From: Sediminibacterium sp.
GTDB taxonomy: Bacteria > Bacteroidota > Bacteroidia > Chitinophagales > Chitinophagaceae
Assembly: GCA_016786865.1 (NCBI GenBank)
Contig: JAEUVE010000021.1
Span: 62,001-126,000, forward strand
Reading direction: 5' to 3'
Length of the DNA stretch: 64,000 nucleotides
Positions within the stretch are counted from its first letter, which is position 1; every line of letters begins with the position of its first letter. Positions 8,443 to 17,923 of the stretch are shown here, in pieces. The position numbers and the translations under genes were made by a program. The notes below the pieces were generated by a model, which did no database searches, was not told the DNA's origin, and saw nothing but the letters and a program-made list of their open reading frames with translations.

Positions 8443-9699
8443 TCATTGTTCTGTATGTGATTTGTCAGTTTTCCGCACAACGGAAGGGTCAATTCTTTTA
8501 TAATAGAAGGTAACCATGGTAAAGATCAGGCTGATGGTATGGTAGCAGAGCCAGCGGAAAAACTGGATCAGGAAATTGGTTTTATCAGAATGAAGTTCTT
8601 CGGTTATCGGAATACAGTTGTTTTGGATCAACCGGTTCAATTCTTCCTCTACCTGTGTTGCAAAGGGTTTGTTTCGAACATCGAGATTGAGCTCTACACT
8701 TGCGTAGGCGCTGATATTGTTTACATTGTAAGATCCGATGGTAACCCATTCTCCATCGCAGGAGGCTAGTTTGGCGTGTAGGATGGCCGGCTGGTATTCG
8801 TATATTTTTATTCGGTTTCTGAGCAGCATGTCGTACAACCAGCGTTCAGCATGTTTGGAGATCATGATATCGGATTTGCCTGCCGTGATCACCCTGATTT
8901 CAATACCTCGTTTGGCTGCATTTTTTAATAAGCGGGTAATGGCTCTCCCAGGTAGGAAATAACTGCAAAGAATGGTAATGCGCTTTTGCGCAAATGCCAG
9001 CATCTCAATATAGGTATTGGAGATTTCATTTTTTCGCTTTACCCAGTCATTACGACGCACCCGCACATTGCTGGTTTCCCGGGGAGAAAAAATCAATTCG
9101 GGAGGATCAAACTCGCAGGCATTGAAACTGGATTCAACGGGAACTCCTTTCCAGGTTCGCCGGCAGAGTATGCAAAGTTCTCTGGCTGCTTCTCCTTCTA
9201 CATAAACCATATAATCCAGCCATGCCGGACTTTGGGGCAGATCGTTGTAACGGTCGGCAATATTACTGCCGCCGGTAATGGCGTAACGGGCATCTGTTAC
9301 CAGTATTTTGTGATGCATCCTTCTGCCGAAATAGAAGTTCCTGCTTTTAAACAAGGGCTCAAAAAAACGAAAACGAATTCCAGCAGTTTTAAGTTCATCA
9401 ATAAATGCAGAGGAAAGTGTTTGAGATGCATAGCCATCTACCATAAGAAAAACCGATACATTTCTTTTCGCTGCTGCTATTAATGCAGCGCCCACCATTT
9501 TGCCTGTTTCATCATCGTCGTAAATATAGGTTTGCAGGTGTATGGTATGAGTTGCCTGGTTGATCATTTTCAGTACCAGGTCGAAATAATCTTTGCCGCC
9601 ACGGACCAGGGTAACTTTGTTTTGGCCGGAATATCCTGCCAGTACAGTATCGGGAAGGGGTCGATTGTTTTTTACAGTTTTAACTGCGGCGTTACTCAT
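8443..9699 (-). CDS. Phospholipase D family cardiolipin synthase-like protein
   Basis: Two HKD motifs define the PLD superfamily: His129-x-Lys131-x4-Asp136 (HHKILVTD) and His308-x-Lys310-x4-Asp315 (HAKLASCD), each followed by GS (ITGGSN, TIGSYN). At 418 residues it matches soluble or peripherally bound cardiolipin synthases of the ClsB type, which condense phosphatidylglycerol or related lipids. It lacks the two N-terminal membrane helices of ClsA but has a hydrophobic stretch near the C-terminus (FFRWLCYHTISLIFTMV), probably a membrane anchor. Exact substrate is not visible from sequence. Confidence 0.85.
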   Translation of the reverse strand: MSNAAVKTVKNNRPLPDTVLAGYSGQNKVTLVRGGKDYFDLVLKMINQATHTIHLQTYIYDDDETGKMVGAALIAAAKRNVSVFLMVDGYASQTLSSAFIDELKTAGIRFRFFEPLFKSRNFYFGRRMHHKILVTDARYAITGGSNIADRYNDLPQSPAWLDYMVYVEGEAARELCILCRRTWKGVPVESSFNACEFDPPELIFSPRETSNVRVRRNDWVKRKNEISNTYIEMLAFAQKRITILCSYFLPGRAITRLLKNAAKRGIEIRVITAGKSDIMISKHAERWLYDMLLRNRIKIYEYQPAILHAKLASCDGEWVTIGSYNVNNISAYASVELNLDVRNKPFATQVEEELNRLIQNNCIPITEELHSDKTNFLIQFFRWLCYHTISLIFTMVTFYYKRIDPSVVRKTDKSHTEQ

Positions 9700-9761
9700 A
9701 CAATGCGGTCGGTTCTTAACATGAATTTACTGAATTACTGGCAGTAAAATGGGGCGGCTGC

Positions 9762-9780
9762 CAAATATCCCGGATATTTG
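9762..9780. promoter_or_regulatory. 19-bp inverted repeat upstream of the porin-like gene
   Basis: Arms CAAATATCC and GGATATTTG separated by one C. It lies 34 bases upstream of the ATG at 9815 in the short divergent region behind the cardiolipin synthase-like gene. Its symmetry and location suggest an operator (inference). Confidence 0.35.
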
Positions 9781-9814
9781 CATGATACTGCATGCAGTCA
9801 ACTTTGATTATGAA

Positions 9815-10894
9815 ATGAAAAACTACCTGACTCTGTTGCTCTTGTCTTTTTTCATGCGCATGGATGCGCAGGATTCCGCCAGAAAGAGACCTTTGCAAAT
9901 GAGTGGTTATGCCGAAACCTATTATGTAAAAGACTTCAATAATCCTGAAGGGAAAAAAAGAGCGGGTTTTTTATACAACCACAACAGATCGGGAGAACCG
10001 GCATTGAACCTTATTTATCTGAAAGCTGCTTATACAGGTGCCAGGCTAAGAACCAATCTGGCTTTGGCTGCAGGAACGTACATGCAGGATAATTTTGCAG
10101 CGGAGAAGGGTATTGGTAAAAATATATATGAAGCAAATGCCGGTATCAAGATTTTAAGAAAAAAAGAATTGTGGGTAGATGCAGGTGTGCTCTCTTCTCA
10201 TATTGGTTTTGAAAGTGCAGCCGGAAAAGATTGTTGGACCTTAACGCGGAGTTTGATGGCAGAAAATTCTCCATATTATGAAACGGGCATCAGGGTATCT
10301 TTTAGTAGTGCAGACAGCAAATGGTATTTTGCCGGACTGGTTCTCAATGGCTGGCAACGCATTCGCCGGCTGGATGGCAGTAAGTCTATTTCTTTTGGCA
10401 CTCAAGTTACCTGGAAACCCACTCCGGGAGTTAGTTTTAATAGTAGTACTTTCATAGGAAATGACCGGCCCGACAGCCTTAAACGAATGCGGTATTTTCA
10501 TAGTTTCTATGGAATATTTCCGTTAAGCAGTTTGCTAACAGCTACTGCAGGGCTTGATGCTGGTATGGAGCAGGTGTCCAAAGGCTCAACCAGGATGAAT
10601 ACATGGTATAGTCCTGTATTGATACTGCGGCTGGCTACTTCGAGGAAAACGACTGTAGCGGCCAGAGTAGAATACTACTCAGACAAACAGGGCATTATTA
10701 TTGCTACCGGAACGGCCAATGGATTTCAGGTGTGGGGTTTGTCTGCTAATTTCGATGTCCATTTTACCGAAAATATAATCTGGCGAACAGAGGCACGTAA
10801 TTTCAGTTCCAGGGATCCAATTTTTCCAAAGGAAAGCGGGCCATCACAAGGGAGCAACTTCTTTGCTACTACAGCATTTCTTATTGGCTTTTGA
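9815..10894 (+). CDS. Putative outer-membrane beta-barrel porin
   Basis: Start chosen at the ATG at 9815, which gives a signal peptide (MKNYLTLLLLSFFMRMDAQ, cleavage near 19) and a mature protein of about 340 residues. Alternating amphipathic strands, aromatic belts and a C-terminal Phe (FLIGF) are typical of outer-membrane barrels. The opening LQMSGYAETYYVKDF resembles the OmpL-like putative beta-barrel porin-2 group of Bacteroidota. Substrate not evident. It is followed by a strong bidirectional hairpin. Confidence 0.75.
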   Translation: MKNYLTLLLLSFFMRMDAQDSARKRPLQMSGYAETYYVKDFNNPEGKKRAGFLYNHNRSGEPALNLIYLKAAYTGARLRTNLALAAGTYMQDNFAAEKGIGKNIYEANAGIKILRKKELWVDAGVLSSHIGFESAAGKDCWTLTRSLMAENSPYYETGIRVSFSSADSKWYFAGLVLNGWQRIRRLDGSKSISFGTQVTWKPTPGVSFNSSTFIGNDRPDSLKRMRYFHSFYGIFPLSSLLTATAGLDAGMEQVSKGSTRMNTWYSPVLILRLATSRKTTVAARVEYYSDKQGIIIATGTANGFQVWGLSANFDVHFTENIIWRTEARNFSSRDPIFPKESGPSQGSNFFATTAFLIGF

Positions 10895-10947
10895 TGCATC
10901 CTGCAGCAATTCCTTTTTCAGATATATCCACCGGATGATGATAAATG

Positions 10948-10984
10948 AAAAGGCAAGAAATGCCATTTGCTTTTCTTGCCTTTT
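10948..10984. terminator. Bidirectional terminator between porin gene and tRNA-Leu
   Basis: Perfect 13-bp inverted repeat AAAAGGCAAGAAA / TTTCTTGCCTTTT with an 11-base loop. A and T tracts on the two flanks allow termination from the porin gene (plus) and from the tRNA (minus). Confidence 0.8.
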
Positions 10985-10990
10985 GTGAAG

Positions 10991-11072
10991 TGCGGATGGA
11001 GGGGGTCGAACCCACACGCCTCGCGGCGCTAGATCCTAAGTCTAGTGCGTCTGCCAATTTCGCCACATCCGC
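10991..11072 (-). tRNA. tRNA-Leu (anticodon TAG)
   Basis: An 82-base cloverleaf read on the minus strand. The acceptor stem is GCGGATG/CATCCGC with discriminator A. The anticodon stem is CTAGA/TCTAG with loop CTTAGGA, giving anticodon TAG (reads CUA/CUG). The T-arm contains GTTCGAC. The long variable arm (class II) fits leucine. CCA is not encoded. A -7 box lies 11 bases upstream and a hairpin terminator 6 bases downstream. Confidence 0.95.
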
Positions 11073-11083
11073 TGTTAAGGCGG

Positions 11084-11091
11084 CAAAAATA
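11084..11091 (-). promoter_or_regulatory. -7 box of the tRNA-Leu promoter
   Basis: TATTTTTG on the minus strand fits TAnnTTTG and ends 11 bases before the mature tRNA 5' end. The surrounding GCAAAAA/TTTTTGC repeat could also act as a weak terminator for the upstream kinase gene. Confidence 0.5.
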
Positions 11092-11101
11092 GGGGTTTTT
11101 G

Positions 11102-12631
11102 CTAAAATCGTACAGTAAAAGTAATTCCTTTGTTGGGCTCACTTTCTGCGGAAATAGTGCCTCCCTGATCTTCAATCTGGTTCTTGATCAGGTACAGGCC
11201 AATGCCTTTGCTGTCGAATCCGCTATGAAAGCTTTTCTGGAATCTGAAGAGCATATGCCCGAATCGCTTCATGTCTATTCCCAAACCGTAATCTTTCACG
11301 GTAAGGCAAATGCCAGTAATGTCTCTGAATGTTTTTATTTCAATCACCGGTGGTTGGTCGGGCTGAACATACTTAAGACTGTTGCTCAGTAAATTGTAAA
11401 TGATACTCTGAAGAAATACCCTTGGGTATAAGAGGGTGCCTGCCTGGAGATCGGTGTGGATAACTGCTTTTTTCTGGTTGATGGTTTCCTGTAACTGTAA
11501 GCATACACTGTTAATGATCTCCTCAAAACTGCATTCGGATTTAGGAATATCCTTTTCCATCTGAATCTGCAGAATCTGTACCAGTTCGTTCAGGTTATTG
11601 GTAAGGTCGGCGCTTACTTTTTTCAGATAATCCAGCGAAGCCTGCTTTAATTCAGGATCTTCTGTTACCTCATACATTTCCAGCATTTTGCGGATGTTGT
11701 GAGCCGGTCCGCGTACGTCGTGGGTAATGATGCCGGCAAACTCTTTCAGCTGGCTTACTTTTTTTTCCAGGGCCATCTGTGTTTTTAAAAGTTCCCTGTT
11801 CTGTATTTCAAGATCTTTATTCAGTTGCTTGAGTTCTGTGATTTCCTGTATCTGTGAAATAAAGAACTGCGGATTTCGGGCATCGTCTCTTACGAGAGAA
11901 GTGGTAACCGTTGCCCAGCATCGGTTGCCGTCTTTTTTGGTAAACCGAATTTCTTTTTCCACTTTTTTCAGCTCACTGGTGAGCATCTGTCTGGTTAAAG
12001 CCGCATTTTCTGCGTAGTCTGCTTCATCGCAGATATTCTTTAACCCGTTCTGAAACAGTTCCTCCCTGCTGTACCCCAGCATATTACAGAGCGAGTCGTT
12101 CACATCCATGATCTCTCCTTCTGGAGAAAGGATGGCTTTGCCGATGCTCGAGTATTTGAAAACATTCGAAAATTTCTTTTCACTGATCTTCCTTTGTTGC
12201 TTTTCGAGAGTAAGGGACTGATTGGTTTGTACCATATCCGTTACATCCGAAAAGTTAGCAAAGGCAAATACATCGTCTCCGATATGAATCAGCCTGGAGT
12301 TGATATTGAGCCACCTGGCACCCCTGTTGAACATGTTCACCTGCATGAGCACATTGGTTTGCGGCTGGCCGGTTTTCAGTGTAACAGAAATGGGGTGTTG
12401 TTCTCCGCTGGCTACACTTCCGTCTTCCAGAATGGCATTCCACATTTCGTCGTAGGAGGTTTTGCCAAAAAGTTCTTTCTCGTTGAGCAACAAAATTTCC
12501 AGTGCCTTGGTGTTGAATCCAATGATGGTGCCTTCCTTGTTCTGTACAACAACACCTTCCTCAATCGAATCGATTACTGATTGGAGAAAATAATTATCCT
12601 TGAAATGTTCGTTAAACAAATCTGTACTCAT
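11102..12631 (-). CDS. PAS domain sensor histidine kinase
   Basis: Soluble histidine kinase of 509 residues without predicted membrane helices. PAS 1 spans about 12-130 and PAS 2 about 150-268, the latter ending in a PAC-like segment (ISQIQEITELKQLN). A coiled-coil linker (270-297) leads to the dimerisation helix with the H-box IITHDVRGP (His304). The ATPase domain shows the N-box NLLSNSLKY, G1 DYGLGID and G2 GIGLYLI. No response regulator is adjacent, so it is an orphan whose partner is elsewhere. Signal unknown. tRNA-Leu follows 29 bases downstream. Confidence 0.9.
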   Translation of the reverse strand: MSTDLFNEHFKDNYFLQSVIDSIEEGVVVQNKEGTIIGFNTKALEILLLNEKELFGKTSYDEMWNAILEDGSVASGEQHPISVTLKTGQPQTNVLMQVNMFNRGARWLNINSRLIHIGDDVFAFANFSDVTDMVQTNQSLTLEKQQRKISEKKFSNVFKYSSIGKAILSPEGEIMDVNDSLCNMLGYSREELFQNGLKNICDEADYAENAALTRQMLTSELKKVEKEIRFTKKDGNRCWATVTTSLVRDDARNPQFFISQIQEITELKQLNKDLEIQNRELLKTQMALEKKVSQLKEFAGIITHDVRGPAHNIRKMLEMYEVTEDPELKQASLDYLKKVSADLTNNLNELVQILQIQMEKDIPKSECSFEEIINSVCLQLQETINQKKAVIHTDLQAGTLLYPRVFLQSIIYNLLSNSLKYVQPDQPPVIEIKTFRDITGICLTVKDYGLGIDMKRFGHMLFRFQKSFHSGFDSKGIGLYLIKNQIEDQGGTISAESEPNKGITFTVRF

Positions 12632-12707
12632 ACAGCATCCTGGCTTGTTTTCAGTAAGGCATCAGGGGGATCCTAAAATTAGGCATTTAAGTAATACGGA
12701 TCAATCA

Positions 12708-13946
12708 TTATAAAGCAGAAAGAATCTCCCGGATTGTTTTGTCCATGCCTTTTCCATCTATCCAGCGAAGTACCACTACCAGGTCGTTTTTCCGGTCTAC
12801 ATATATGATGTTATTGCCATTTCCGACATGTACAAATGCAGTTTCCGGAGCATTAGGTAAAAACATCCTGTCTGTATTCAGGAACCAGTTCATGTATCCA
12901 TAGTCTTTTTTTACACTGGTGGGTGTAAGGGCCTGACGGATCCATTGTTCCGACAGCAATTGACGATCTTTCCATTTCCCATTCCGGAGGGTCAGTAGCC
13001 CGAATCTTGCCATATCTGCAGCATGAATAAACATGCCTCCGCCCCAATGACCGCCGCCGCTCACACTCTGAACCGGACTGCCGTCGAGTACAATCCAGGA
13101 GTTTCTGTAGCCGGTCCATCTCCAGGTATTGGAGGCGCCGATCGGATCCATGATTTGTTCTTTCAATACCTGCGGCAATGGTCTTCTCCAAACGCTGGTG
13201 GTTGCCAGTGCAAGTGCATTTACGCGTACATCATTGTATTCATATACAGCGCCGGGCGTATTTCTCCTGCGGTTCTGCCAGGTAGCAGGATCTGCATCCG
13301 GGCGGTCTGCCCAATCGGGCTTACCCCACAATGTGCCTTCCCAGTCGCTGGTTTGTCGCAGCATGGTTTCCCATGTAATGGTTCTGTTGTGTGGAGTTTG
13401 AAAAGGATGCAGTAATTCAGTTTGGCCAAAAAGCTCAGCCTGCCTGGTTACTGGTTTTGCGGGATCATATACTTCTATAGGAGGAACATAGGATGCCACT
13501 TTGTCCTGAACGGAATGGATCAGGCCCTTATCTACCGCAAGTCCGATCACGGTAGACAGAAAACTTTTGGTAACGCTATGGGTCATATCGCATTTGAGGG
13601 TATCCCCCCATGCAGCAACGATGTACCCTTTATAAACAATGATCCCGGTCTGGCTGCCCCGATCATCGAACGGGCCAATGCCGTCTCCGAAGGGCTCCTT
13701 ACCAAAAGTCTGGTAATGGTTCTGCTCCATACTCCTGGGATTCTTGCTCTCATAATACACTGCGGTATCGATTGCTTTCCGGAGCTGGTCTGCCTTGAGC
13801 CCAAGGCTTTCTGCTGTTCTGTGTTCCCAAACCTCTGCAGAGGGATAATAGGGCGCGGGAGCGGAAGGGTTCTTTGCTTTTTGTTGTGCAGATGCAATCC
13901 CCATATGGAGCATTGCTATAAAAAGAAAACAATATTGCTTAATCAT
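12708..13946 (-). CDS. Secreted serine hydrolase of the beta-lactamase/PBP-like family
   Basis: Start set at the ATG at 13946, which exposes a signal peptide (MIKQYCFLFIAMLHMGIASA, cleavage near 20); a TTG at 13964 lies inside a palindrome and is unlikely. The 412-residue product carries the active-site tetrad Ser124-V-T-Lys127 (HSVTKSF). A YEYNDVRVN segment (about 235-243) stands where class C enzymes have Y-x-N. A late HVGNGN probably stands for the KTG/HxG box. Family members act as esterases, D-aminopeptidases or beta-lactamases; sequence alone does not decide. It is periplasmic. The palindrome just upstream suggests regulation. Confidence 0.85.
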   Translation of the reverse strand: MIKQYCFLFIAMLHMGIASAQQKAKNPSAPAPYYPSAEVWEHRTAESLGLKADQLRKAIDTAVYYESKNPRSMEQNHYQTFGKEPFGDGIGPFDDRGSQTGIIVYKGYIVAAWGDTLKCDMTHSVTKSFLSTVIGLAVDKGLIHSVQDKVASYVPPIEVYDPAKPVTRQAELFGQTELLHPFQTPHNRTITWETMLRQTSDWEGTLWGKPDWADRPDADPATWQNRRRNTPGAVYEYNDVRVNALALATTSVWRRPLPQVLKEQIMDPIGASNTWRWTGYRNSWIVLDGSPVQSVSGGGHWGGGMFIHAADMARFGLLTLRNGKWKDRQLLSEQWIRQALTPTSVKKDYGYMNWFLNTDRMFLPNAPETAFVHVGNGNNIIYVDRKNDLVVVLRWIDGKGMDKTIREILSAL

Positions 13947-13973
13947 AGATTCTAAATTAAACAATATTGTTTA
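13927..13973. promoter_or_regulatory. Palindrome and repeated AAACAATATTG upstream of the serine hydrolase
   Basis: A 16-bp perfect palindrome, TAAACAATATTGTTTA, occupies 13958-13973, 11 bases upstream of the start codon. The core AAACAATATTG recurs at 13927-13937 inside the first codons, 32 bp apart (about three helical turns). Paired sites at this spacing suggest a cooperative repressor (inference). Confidence 0.4.
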
Positions 13974-13988
13974 GCCGGATCAAATCCT

Positions 13989-15236
13989 TTATCTGGTTCT
14001 TGAACTTCTGTTGTAGCTGCTGCGCTGTTCCCTGTACCTACCCCTCGGAGCAGGCTTGGGTTGCTTTACTTTCAGTGGCATGGCTGCATGAAGCGGAACG
14101 GTTGATTCATATTCATGACCTTGTACCACCGGAAGGTTGATGCGGATGAGTTTCTGAATATCTTTCAGATATTCCCTTTCTTCTGTATCGCAGAAAGAAA
14201 CTGCCATACCGCTGGCACCTGCCCGTCCGGTTCTTCCGATCCGGTGTACATAGGTTTCCGGCACATTGGGCAGTTCGTAATTGTAAACATGCGATAACTG
14301 GTCTACATCAATCCCCCTTGCTGCAATATCTGTTGCAACCAGAATGCGGGTGGTGCCTGCTTTAAAATTGGTAAGGGCACGCTGACGGGCATTCTGCGAT
14401 TTATTGCCGTGGATGGCTTCGGCAGTAATGCCGGCTTTCAACAGCTCTTTCACCACTTTGTCTGCACCATGTTTGGTTCTGGTAAATACCAGTGCCGTTT
14501 CAATAGTATGGTCTTTCAACAGGTGAATCAGCAAATGTTTTTTCTGCTCTTTTTCTACATAATACACCGCCTGCTGAATTTTTTCGGCAGTGGAGGAAAC
14601 CGGGGTCACTTCCACTTTTGCAGGATGCTTTAACAGGGTTGAAGAGAGTTTTTCAATTTCTGTAGGCATGGTTGCGGAGAAAAACAGGGTCTGCTTTTTC
14701 TCGGGCAATTTGGCAACAATTTTTTTAACATCGTTGATGAAGCCCATATCGAGCATACGGTCTGCTTCATCCAGCACAAAGAAATGAATATCGTTCAGGT
14801 GAATATAACCTTGTTGCATCAGGTCGAGCAGCCTGCCTGGTGTAGCAACAAGAATGTCTACTCCGTTTCTGAGTGCGTTTACCTGTGGCACCTGTGAAAC
14901 ACCCCCAAAAATCACCTGGTGTTTCAGGTAGAGGTTTCTGCCGTAAGCGGCAAAACTTTCGTCAATCTGAATAGCCAGTTCCCTGGTTGGTGTGAGAATA
15001 AGCGCCTTAATGCTTTTTGATCTGTTGCCATTTTGTATGGCCTGATACGTTAATTGCAGAATAGGAATGGCAAATGCCGCTGTTTTTCCTGTTCCGGTCT
15101 GGGCACAACCCAGTACATCCCTGCGCTCCAGCGCCAACGGAATAGCCTGTTGTTGAATGGGGGTAGGCGTTGTATAGCCTTCGGTTTCGAGCGCCTTTAA
15201 AATGGGCTCGATGAGTTGTAATTCTTTGAATAACAC
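13989..15236 (-). CDS. rhlE: DEAD-box RNA helicase (RhlE-like)
   Basis: ATP-dependent RNA helicase of 415 residues, acting in ribosome assembly or RNA decay. The motifs run in order: Q motif ([11 protein letters not shown]), AQTGTGKT (motif I), PTRELA (Ia), [13 protein letters not shown] (II), SAT (III), then the helicase C domain with [10 protein letters not shown] (V) and [10 protein letters not shown] (VI). The tail after about 375 is basic ([18 protein letters not shown]), as in RhlE proteins. The 173 bases upstream to the fRMsr gene contain no gene and no motif I can name. The name RhlE is by overall similarity. Confidence 0.9.
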   Translation of the reverse strand: MLFKELQLIEPILKALETEGYTTPTPIQQQAIPLALERRDVLGCAQTGTGKTAAFAIPILQLTYQAIQNGNRSKSIKALILTPTRELAIQIDESFAAYGRNLYLKHQVIFGGVSQVPQVNALRNGVDILVATPGRLLDLMQQGYIHLNDIHFFVLDEADRMLDMGFINDVKKIVAKLPEKKQTLFFSATMPTEIEKLSSTLLKHPAKVEVTPVSSTAEKIQQAVYYVEKEQKKHLLIHLLKDHTIETALVFTRTKHGADKVVKELLKAGITAEAIHGNKSQNARQRALTNFKAGTTRILVATDIAARGIDVDQLSHVYNYELPNVPETYVHRIGRTGRAGASGMAVSFCDTEEREYLKDIQKLIRINLPVVQGHEYESTVPLHAAMPLKVKQPKPAPRGRYREQRSSYNRSSRTR

Positions 15237-15409
15237 AATATGTATTTTAAAATGAACATCCGATTTTTCAGATGCTATATAACCTAACTTTTGATGGGAT
15301 TACCTTGTCACTGAAGTAGATTCCAGTCGAACCGAGAGAGTATATGAATGATGTAAAAGTAGGTAAAATAGGCTAAACTGCCAATTATGGAGGGTTTAGG
15401 CTGGTACAA

Positions 15410-15883
15410 TTAACAATTCAGCAACGCTACAATCTGTTCCAGGTAATGTTGGTCGGTTTCATCAAAACTGTTGTATGTATCGCTGTCCACATCCAGTACA
15501 CCAACCACTTCTCCTGCTTTGAACAGGGGTACCACAATCTCAGATTTGGATAAACTACTGCAGGCAATATGTCCCGGGAATTTTTCTACATCGGGAACAA
15601 TTAATGTAGTTGCACCTGACCAGCTACTTCCGCAAACACCCCTGCCTTTGCGAATCCTTGTACAGGCTACCGGTCCCTGAAAAGGCCCCAATACCAGTTC
15701 ATCCTGTTTTACCAGGTAAAATCCTACCCAGAACCACCCGAACTGCTCCTTCAGTGCGGCAGCGGTATTGGCCAGGTTGGCCACCAGATCGGTTTCTCCT
15801 TCCAGCAACCCTTTGATCTGCGGAATCAGGGCTTCGTATTGTTCGGCTTTACTGCCTTGGATAATTTGTAAGTCTTCTGCCAT
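15410..15883 (-). CDS. msrC: Free methionine-(R)-sulfoxide reductase (GAF domain)
   Basis: Reduces free Met-(R)-sulfoxide, with thioredoxin as usual reductant, as part of cytoplasmic oxidative repair. The 157-residue protein is a single GAF domain. The three family cysteines are present: Cys74 (VACTRI), Cys84 (GVCGSS) and Cys108 (HIACSS). Their 10 and 24 residue spacing equals that of the E. coli enzyme. WFWVGFYLV and VVGVLDVDS are also family hallmarks. It lies 21 bases downstream of the flippase gene on the same strand and is probably co-transcribed. Confidence 0.92.
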   Translation of the reverse strand: MAEDLQIIQGSKAEQYEALIPQIKGLLEGETDLVANLANTAAALKEQFGWFWVGFYLVKQDELVLGPFQGPVACTRIRKGRGVCGSSWSGATTLIVPDVEKFPGHIACSSLSKSEIVVPLFKAGEVVGVLDVDSDTYNSFDETDQHYLEQIVALLNC

Positions 15884-15904
15884 GATGTTTTGTTTGTTTC
15901 CTCC

Positions 15905-17413
15905 TCAGGAAATGAATTTCTGCAAAAATGGGATTTTCTGCAGTTCTTTTTTCTCTGCCCATACAATAAGCCAGCTGAACAATCCAATGAAAAAGATTCC
16001 CAGCAATATGCCGAGCCACAACAACGGAAAGAAATGTAATACCAGTTTATGGATGGCATAGAACAGGCATACAATTACCAGGTATGCAGTAATTTTTTTT
16101 ACTGCATAGGGAACCGGATAATGGCGTTGTCCCAGTATATAACTGGTGACCATCATAAAGAGATAACAGGTAAATGTGGCCAGTGCAGCGCCCAGATAAT
16201 GCAGTTTAGGGATGAGTACAATATTCAGACCAATGGTGATGAGAGCACCTGCAACCGTAATGACGGCACCCATATTATTTTTATCGGTCAGCTTGTACCA
16301 GATACTCAGATTGTAATAAATGCCCAGAAAGATATTGCCCAGTGCCAGCAGGGGAACAATGTAGAGGCCTTCTGTCCACAAAGGTTTATCGATGGCATTG
16401 AAGAACCAGGCAAAGAGTTCAATGAATAAACTGATGAACAAAAACATATAACAGCAGGCAATCACAAAGAACTTCATGACCCTGGCATATACTTTCTGTG
16501 CATTTTCTTCACCACGCTGTTTAAAAAAGAAGGGCTCTGCAGCCATCCGAAATGCCTGAATCATAATGGTGATGAGTACTGCAAGGCGGTAGATGTTACC
16601 AAAAATGCCGAGTTCGTGTTTGGCCGCTTCTTCCGGGAGGTCTACCACATGCTGGTAGATCAGCCGACTCAGCATATCATTCACCATGCCGCCCATGCCT
16701 ACAATAATCAAAGGATAACTGTATTGCATGACCTTTTTCCAGAGCTCCAGGTTAAACAGGAATTGGATTTGCTTAAACTCTTTCCAGAGCAACACAAAAG
16801 TGAGGATGCTGCCGGCCAGGTTTCCCAGGAGGTAATAGCCGATTCCGATGCCGTTGTTTGCAAAAAAGGCCAGGCTGCTCTCAGGGTGCTTCAGGATATA
16901 AGCGGGGATCAGTCCTAAAAAAAATAAGACTGTTAAAAAGTTAACCAGTACGCTGGAAAGCCTTACTACCGCATATTTCCGCGGCCTGTTTTCTAATCGC
17001 AGTCTGGCAAAAGCAAGGGTGCTGATGGTATCGAAGAACAGGATGGCGATCATCCAGGTAATGTATTCCGGGTGTGCTTCCAGGTTGGCCCATTTTACCA
17101 GCTGGTGCTGAAACAGCAGAATGCAGGCAGTGAGCAAAATGGTAGAACCCAAAAGGGAAAGCGAAAGGGTGCTGTAGAGTTTGTTGGAATCGGTTTCTTT
17201 ACTGAACCGGAAATAAGCGGTTTCCAGTCCATAGGTAAACAGTACGTTTAAAAAAGGGATCATGGCATAGATCTGTGTGAGATCTGCCGTTACCGCCGGT
17301 TGTGCAAAGAAGAGCGGCAGGGAAAGATTCATCAGGTATCCAAGGAACCTGCTTGCAATGGTCGGTACCCCGTACCACATTGTTTGCCCCGCTAATTTCT
17401 TTATTTCACTCAA
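15905..17413 (-). CDS. Polysaccharide flippase (Wzx/MATE-like)
   Basis: Multi-pass membrane protein of 502 residues with about 14 hydrophobic helices, of the polysaccharide-transporter (PST) family that flips lipid-linked sugars across the inner membrane. The N-terminus MSEIKKLAGQTMWYGVPTIASRFLGYLMN is typical of this group, and the polysaccharide synthesis C domain is visible by its helix pattern. No glycosyltransferase cluster surrounds it, so the cargo (O-antigen, capsule or other) cannot be told. It is followed closely by msrC. Confidence 0.85.
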   Translation of the reverse strand: MSEIKKLAGQTMWYGVPTIASRFLGYLMNLSLPLFFAQPAVTADLTQIYAMIPFLNVLFTYGLETAYFRFSKETDSNKLYSTLSLSLLGSTILLTACILLFQHQLVKWANLEAHPEYITWMIAILFFDTISTLAFARLRLENRPRKYAVVRLSSVLVNFLTVLFFLGLIPAYILKHPESSLAFFANNGIGIGYYLLGNLAGSILTFVLLWKEFKQIQFLFNLELWKKVMQYSYPLIIVGMGGMVNDMLSRLIYQHVVDLPEEAAKHELGIFGNIYRLAVLITIMIQAFRMAAEPFFFKQRGEENAQKVYARVMKFFVIACCYMFLFISLFIELFAWFFNAIDKPLWTEGLYIVPLLALGNIFLGIYYNLSIWYKLTDKNNMGAVITVAGALITIGLNIVLIPKLHYLGAALATFTCYLFMMVTSYILGQRHYPVPYAVKKITAYLVIVCLFYAIHKLVLHFFPLLWLGILLGIFFIGLFSWLIVWAEKKELQKIPFLQKFIS

Positions 17414-17485
17414 GTGATGCTGGTTTATACTTTCCGGGGTGCTGCCCCATTTGCCTTTCCGGCGCCTGTAAAAATAATGGTTCTG

Positions 17486-17893
17486 TTACAGGTTGCGGGT
17501 ATCAATTTTCTTTCTGAAAATTTTTGTAAAAGCATGTTTCTTTTTAGAGGCTATCCTTTCTTCCTTTGATGCGCGGGTAGGCTGGGTGGCTTTTCTGGGT
17601 CTTGCTTTTTCCAGAGCCGATGCCACCAGCCGGTTCATTTTTTGAATCACTTCCTGCTTGTTACCCAACTGGGATCTTTCGGTTTGGGATTTTACCAGCA
17701 GGAAGCCTTCGGAAGTGATCCGGTTCTGCAGCCGTTCGGTTAGCAGGGCTTTTTGCGTTGCATCCAGCAGTGCAGTACCCTGTACATCCCAGCGTCCTTC
17801 CACCATGGTTTCCACCTTGTTGACGTTCTGGCCCCCCTTTCCACCGCTGCGTGCCGTTTGAAACTGAATTTCACTGCTTATATCTATCTTCAT
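17486..17893 (-). CDS. arfB: Alternative ribosome-rescue peptidyl-tRNA hydrolase
   Basis: Class I release-factor-like hydrolase that frees ribosomes stalled without a stop codon. Start chosen at the ATG at 17893 (135 residues), because residues upstream (to 17941) are not part of the family and overlap dtd. The catalytic GGQ is at 20-22 in SGGKGGQNVNK. The domain ends near 100 and leads into a basic tail (RPRKATQPTRASKEERIASKKK) that in ArfB enters the empty mRNA channel. It diverges from dtd with 30 bases between starts. Confidence 0.93.
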   Translation of the reverse strand: MKIDISSEIQFQTARSGGKGGQNVNKVETMVEGRWDVQGTALLDATQKALLTERLQNRITSEGFLLVKSQTERSQLGNKQEVIQKMNRLVASALEKARPRKATQPTRASKEERIASKKKHAFTKIFRKKIDTRNL

Positions 17894-17923
17894 TCCATCA
17901 AATTTCGGATAAAAGAAGATTCC

